This document shows positions 60,911 through 64,000 of a stretch of 64,000 nt of DNA, piece after piece (positions within the stretch are counted from its first letter, which is position 1; every line of letters starts with the position of its first letter). Under the pieces are notes generated by a model, which saw only the letters and a list, made by a program, of their open reading frames with translations, had not been told where the DNA came from and did not search any database. Origin of the DNA: Nipponacmea schrenckii (Eukaryota > Mollusca > Gastropoda > Lottiidae). Where the stretch lies: the NCBI GenBank assembly GCA_030562195.1, contig JAUJPP010000011.1:10044001-10108000 (forward strand). Direction: 5' to 3'. The position numbers and the translations under genes are program-made.

Positions 60911-63652
60911 CTAACAATTTGGTCCTTCGACAGGTATACAAGCCAAGACAGTAAATTGAGGGTTCGCTACATATTGGTCGAAGCGTTTCTTATACAGAAA
61001 ACAGGTAGTACCCGAATGTCTAAAAGTTTGACATCTGGGTGTTTTTGCACAAAACTGTTTACAGGCATCAACAGAATTGGAAGCTTTATGTGCTAAGTTA
61101 AAAAGTAGTTGACATTCGCCGAAGAAAAAGATACTTCTATTACAACCAGAAGTAGCGGAACATTTGGCATTACATTCAGCTTCAGTGTTGACGGGTAAAC
61201 TTGCATTAACAAAGACTCCATCAGTTGAATTTTTTAATTGATTCTCACATGAAGGTCTACAGATTTCTAAAATGTTAAAAATAAATATTATTACAGTTGG
61301 AAGGGTAGGGGGCATGAAGGGTGGGGACATTTGTAACGTGAAGTACCAATGAGGGATAAGGAAAGAGAGTTAAGAATTTAGTGATTAAGAATAGAGAATG
61401 TATAGAGGTGAATATATGAATATTATCCTGTCATACCTGTACATGACAACGAATTTCAATTCCAGAAAATATTTGAACATATCTTACTGGCTTATCATGG
61501 ACATACAATTTTAAAGTTTTCACTTTCTCCAGTCTTTTCTCGGGAGCTGTAATGCTCGCCCGCTAACCCGCGAGTCCAGGGTTCAATACAGGCAAAGGCC
61601 AAAAAGGAACTTTCTGATATTTCAACCGCGCAAAATCATTGCACCTTGTATGGCGTAGCCCGTCTTTATTAGCCCATTAGGTGCAAAAGAATAGAACGTA
61701 TTACTCACTCATGTCATGTTGAATTTGATTTCGGCGTCAAATAGAAAACTAGTTTATGATATTATAACGTAATAAATCACCTTGTAATATTTTAACTTCA
61801 CAAAGAGTTAGATATTTGTCTGGTACTATTGGTATTGTAACAAATACATACTGCCCTCCTCTACATTCTTCTACAGTGTAAACATCTTGTGGTGTGGAAG
61901 TCGTATCCGTGTAACAAACTTTACTTGATTCAAATGTACTAAGATCACATCCTCCAGTGTTGCTTAGTTTTATAGAAAAGCCCCTCAATCTATCTTTGAC
62001 TGAAATTTAATAGAATTTTTTTACATATTTTCCTATATTGGATGTCAGTACGTTAACCTTTTAGACAAACCCAAAGGAAATTTATTAGCGTCGATAGAAA
62101 TACTAGTTCTTATTCTAAATATTCCCGAGGGAGGAACAACCCCTTCTCCACGATCAATCTCGGGAAATATCATAAATCATGTTAATTAAATCCTATACTG
62201 ATTTTGCTAAGTTTTCTTTAGAATCACGATTTTGGACTGGTCTTGAGCCTGACCAAATTCATTTAGAGAATTTATTTTGAAATCGTTATAGGTATATCTC
62301 GTGATCTATTAGATGCAGAAGATTCAGATTTGCATAATAAATAAATATTATGAATGTGATTAAATTCAAGAAAATATAATTATACGGACGTTGTACATCC
62401 AAGTTTAATTTTAAGTAAAATATCTTATTAATTTGGTGTTTTTATCCTGAGAGCTAAGATGTCTCGCCCTTTACTTAAAAAAACGGAACAGGTTTTAGAA
62501 TTTGTATATTTTCTTTTTTTTTTTAAATTCGTGGATCTATCTAAGATGTGGAAATTTTCAGGTTTTAATATATCTAGAGATTAAATATCATTTAATATGA
62601 TTAATTATATGAAAAAAAAAATATTGCAAAGAGCGTAGATAATCCGGGTTGAAGTTCTTTTGGGATCCGTTCATAACTTCCAAAAAACAACAATTTCTGA
62701 AAAGGAATTTGTACTCACACATACATCATACATTTGGTCAGTTTATGAAAATCAGTATTGTCAGCCTTTAAGCTTAAAAAAGGTTTTGTGGTTTCTAAAA
62801 TTTTCCATCTTTGACCTCACCGTGGTTGGCCCTGGGTTTTTTTTTGTAGAGAATAGGTCATTGATTTGAGATAGAGATACCAAAGAATGCTTTTATTTTT
62901 CAATTGTGACATCTTCTTCCGGTTTAATGACTATTTGAATTTTCGAAGTTTGATAGACTATGTTACGTTCGACGTCTATTTCACAACCTTCCAAATATAA
63001 ACATTTTCCCACCTTTTGACTGCTCTGACACGGGACCTTACACTTTGTGCCACACGTGACTTTGGTATATTTTAATTCTGAATTAATATAATAAACATAC
63101 AAAAGTTGTCCAGGCATTAAAATGGGTGAAATCTCGAGATACAGCCATCATCATCATTTATAGATTAATTAGTTTTATGTTATGGTTCAAGCCATTTTAA
63201 TTATCATATAAAATACTCACAACTGTCTCTATTATACAACTTAATAAAATCAATTCGTTTAACTGAGTTCAAGTTAACACACCACCATGAAGGACCAGTC
63301 TGTTCAGTAGTAGAAGAACAGGAATTATTATCCCAGTCAGGATCAGTATTACCATCCACGGCATATGCAGGTATTCCCCAGTCATGTGTTGAACTTTGAT
63401 TTGTTTCTTTACCCACTGCAATGTTTTCTAATACTTGTAATATTTTAACTTCACAAAGAGTTAGATATTTGTCTGGTACTGTTGGTACTGTAACAAATAC
63501 ATACTGCCCTTCTTTACATTTATCTACAGTGTAACTATCTTGTGGTGTGGAAGTCGTATCTGTGTAACAAACTTTACTGGCTTCAAATGTACTTTGATCA
63601 CATCCTCCAGTGTTGCTTAGTTTTATAGAAAATCCTTTCAATCTCTCCTTGA
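60911..63652 (-). CDS. FTP/F5-8C-type lectin with C-terminal apple-like domain (3' part of gene)
   Basis: Three minus-strand exons, all joined in phase 1 with GT-AG ends: 63652-63221, 61999-61781 and 61266-60911 (stop TAG). The first encodes the C-terminal half of one fucolectin-type (FTP) domain (KGFSIKLSNTGGCD ... YLTLCEVKILQ) and then the N-terminal half of the next (NIAVGKETNQSSTHDWG, AYAVDGNTDPDWDNNSC, WWCVNLNSVKRIDFIKLYNR). The second exon completes that domain. The last exon is an apple/PAN-like, Cys-rich domain (CRPSCENQLKNSTDG, CNAKCSATSGC, CKQFCAKTPRCQTFRH, ending VEGPNC). FTP lectins bind fucose or related sugars with calcium (family knowledge). Together with apple domains this suggests a secreted recognition or adhesion protein. 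Exons upstream of 63652, including any signal peptide, lie outside the window. The gene is numbered here only from what is visible. Confidence 0.85.
61540..61715 (+). mobile_element. SINE copy in the last intron of the lectin gene
   Basis: A B-box-like GGTTCAATACA (61580-61590) lies within a tRNA-like 3' half. A body follows, then TATGGCGTAGCCCGTCTTTA and TAGGTGCAAAAGAATAGAACG, homologous to the tail of the SINE at 2439-2799. The head is truncated or diverged and no target-site duplication was identified. Confidence 0.6.
62893..63117 (-). CDS. small Cys-containing open frame in the lectin intron
   Basis: 74 codons starting MPGQLLYVYYINSELKYTKV, then CGTKCKVPCQ, GKCLYLEGC and a Lys/Glu-rich end. 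The frame stays open about ten codons further upstream. It lies between lectin exons on the same strand. No acceptor with a pyrimidine tract is evident, so it could be a skipped or alternative terminal exon, a separate short gene, or chance. I do not recognise the sequence. Confidence 0.25.
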   Translation of the reverse strand: MPGQLLYVYYINSELKYTKVTCGTKCKVPCQSSQKVGKCLYLEGCEIDVERNIVYQTSKIQIVIKPEEDVTIEK

Positions 63653-64000
63653 CTGAAATTTTAAAAGGAAATATTTAACATATTTTCCAATATAGAATAT
63701 CAATATGAAAGCCCTTTAGACAAAACTAAACATTGTTGGGGGTCGATGGAAAGTCTAGTTTTTTCAATCCATCAGTTATGCATTCAGGACGATGAACAAA
63801 TATTAAATGAGAATTATTTAAAATTACTGTGATACTAAGTATTTTATTGTATTATTGCTTTCTAGTTTTACTTTTCCTCCAGTAGACCGGGGTTCGGAAT
63901 AGGTCCACCGTCCCCCATTTCGTGTCGGTTTTGAATGGACTCCTTGTGGTTGAGGGTAACATACTTGCCAATACATCACTTTGGGCCAAAGGATTTTTAG
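63653..64000. other. probable intron of the lectin gene
   Basis: Upstream of the acceptor at 63653-63654. No further lectin exon is visible before the window ends. Confidence 0.5.

Overview
The window looks like repeat-saturated intergenic DNA of a lophotrochozoan animal, most likely a mollusc (inference). The reasons are AT-rich composition, short GT-AG introns, lectin and apple domains typical of invertebrate immune-type genes, tRNA-derived SINEs, L2/CR1-type LINEs, and many copies of an element with ~160-bp core repeats, a (GGAC)n microsatellite and a terminal hairpin. That architecture resembles the 'pearl'/Helentron-derived elements known from bivalves. Nothing in it is bacterial or viral. 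It contains two 500-N scaffold gaps (19981-20480 and 43730-44229).

Layout. 1-7.7 kb: pearl-like arrays, one interrupted by a SINE and one by a near-intact, frameshifted L2/CR1-like LINE. 8.2-10.1 kb: a long hairpin and the last exon of an unrecognised minus-strand gene. 10.9-15.7 kb: a MITE, more pearl-like arrays and a Mutator-like (MULE) transposase fragment. 15.8-19.9 kb: a dispersed repeat that recurs, rearranged, at 41.4-43.7 kb. 20.5-29.7 kb: a ~9.2-kb satellite of 26/21-bp monomers. 29.7-36.3 kb: an apparently intact three-exon minus-strand gene for a ~789-aa FAD-dependent (DAO-type) oxidoreductase-like protein (33705-36251), next to a 5'-truncated, frameshifted tandem copy embedded between two satellite blocks. 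37.2-47.7 kb: an inverted pearl-like element, a TTAA/TIR MITE, a tiny SINE tail with target-site duplication, LINE debris and a tandem 1214-bp repeat. 48.7-49.6 kb: a KDZ-transposase-like fragment abutting a broken lectin exon. 50-54.8 kb: AACGAAT-type repeats split by a LINE, and a second pearl-like family. 55.2-60.3 kb: a nest in which a lectin/apple pseudogene is broken by a MULE that is itself broken by a LINE, followed by another LINE interrupted by a pearl-like element. 60.9-63.7 kb: a minus-strand gene (3' part only) encoding FTP/F5-8C-type lectin domains followed by an apple/PAN-like domain.

The host genes are the DAO-like oxidoreductase, the secreted-type lectin-apple protein and one unidentified terminal exon. 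They are functionally unrelated as far as can be seen. The dominant story is mobile-element nesting and local duplication, including at least three decayed relatives of the lectin/apple gene within 15 kb of the living one.
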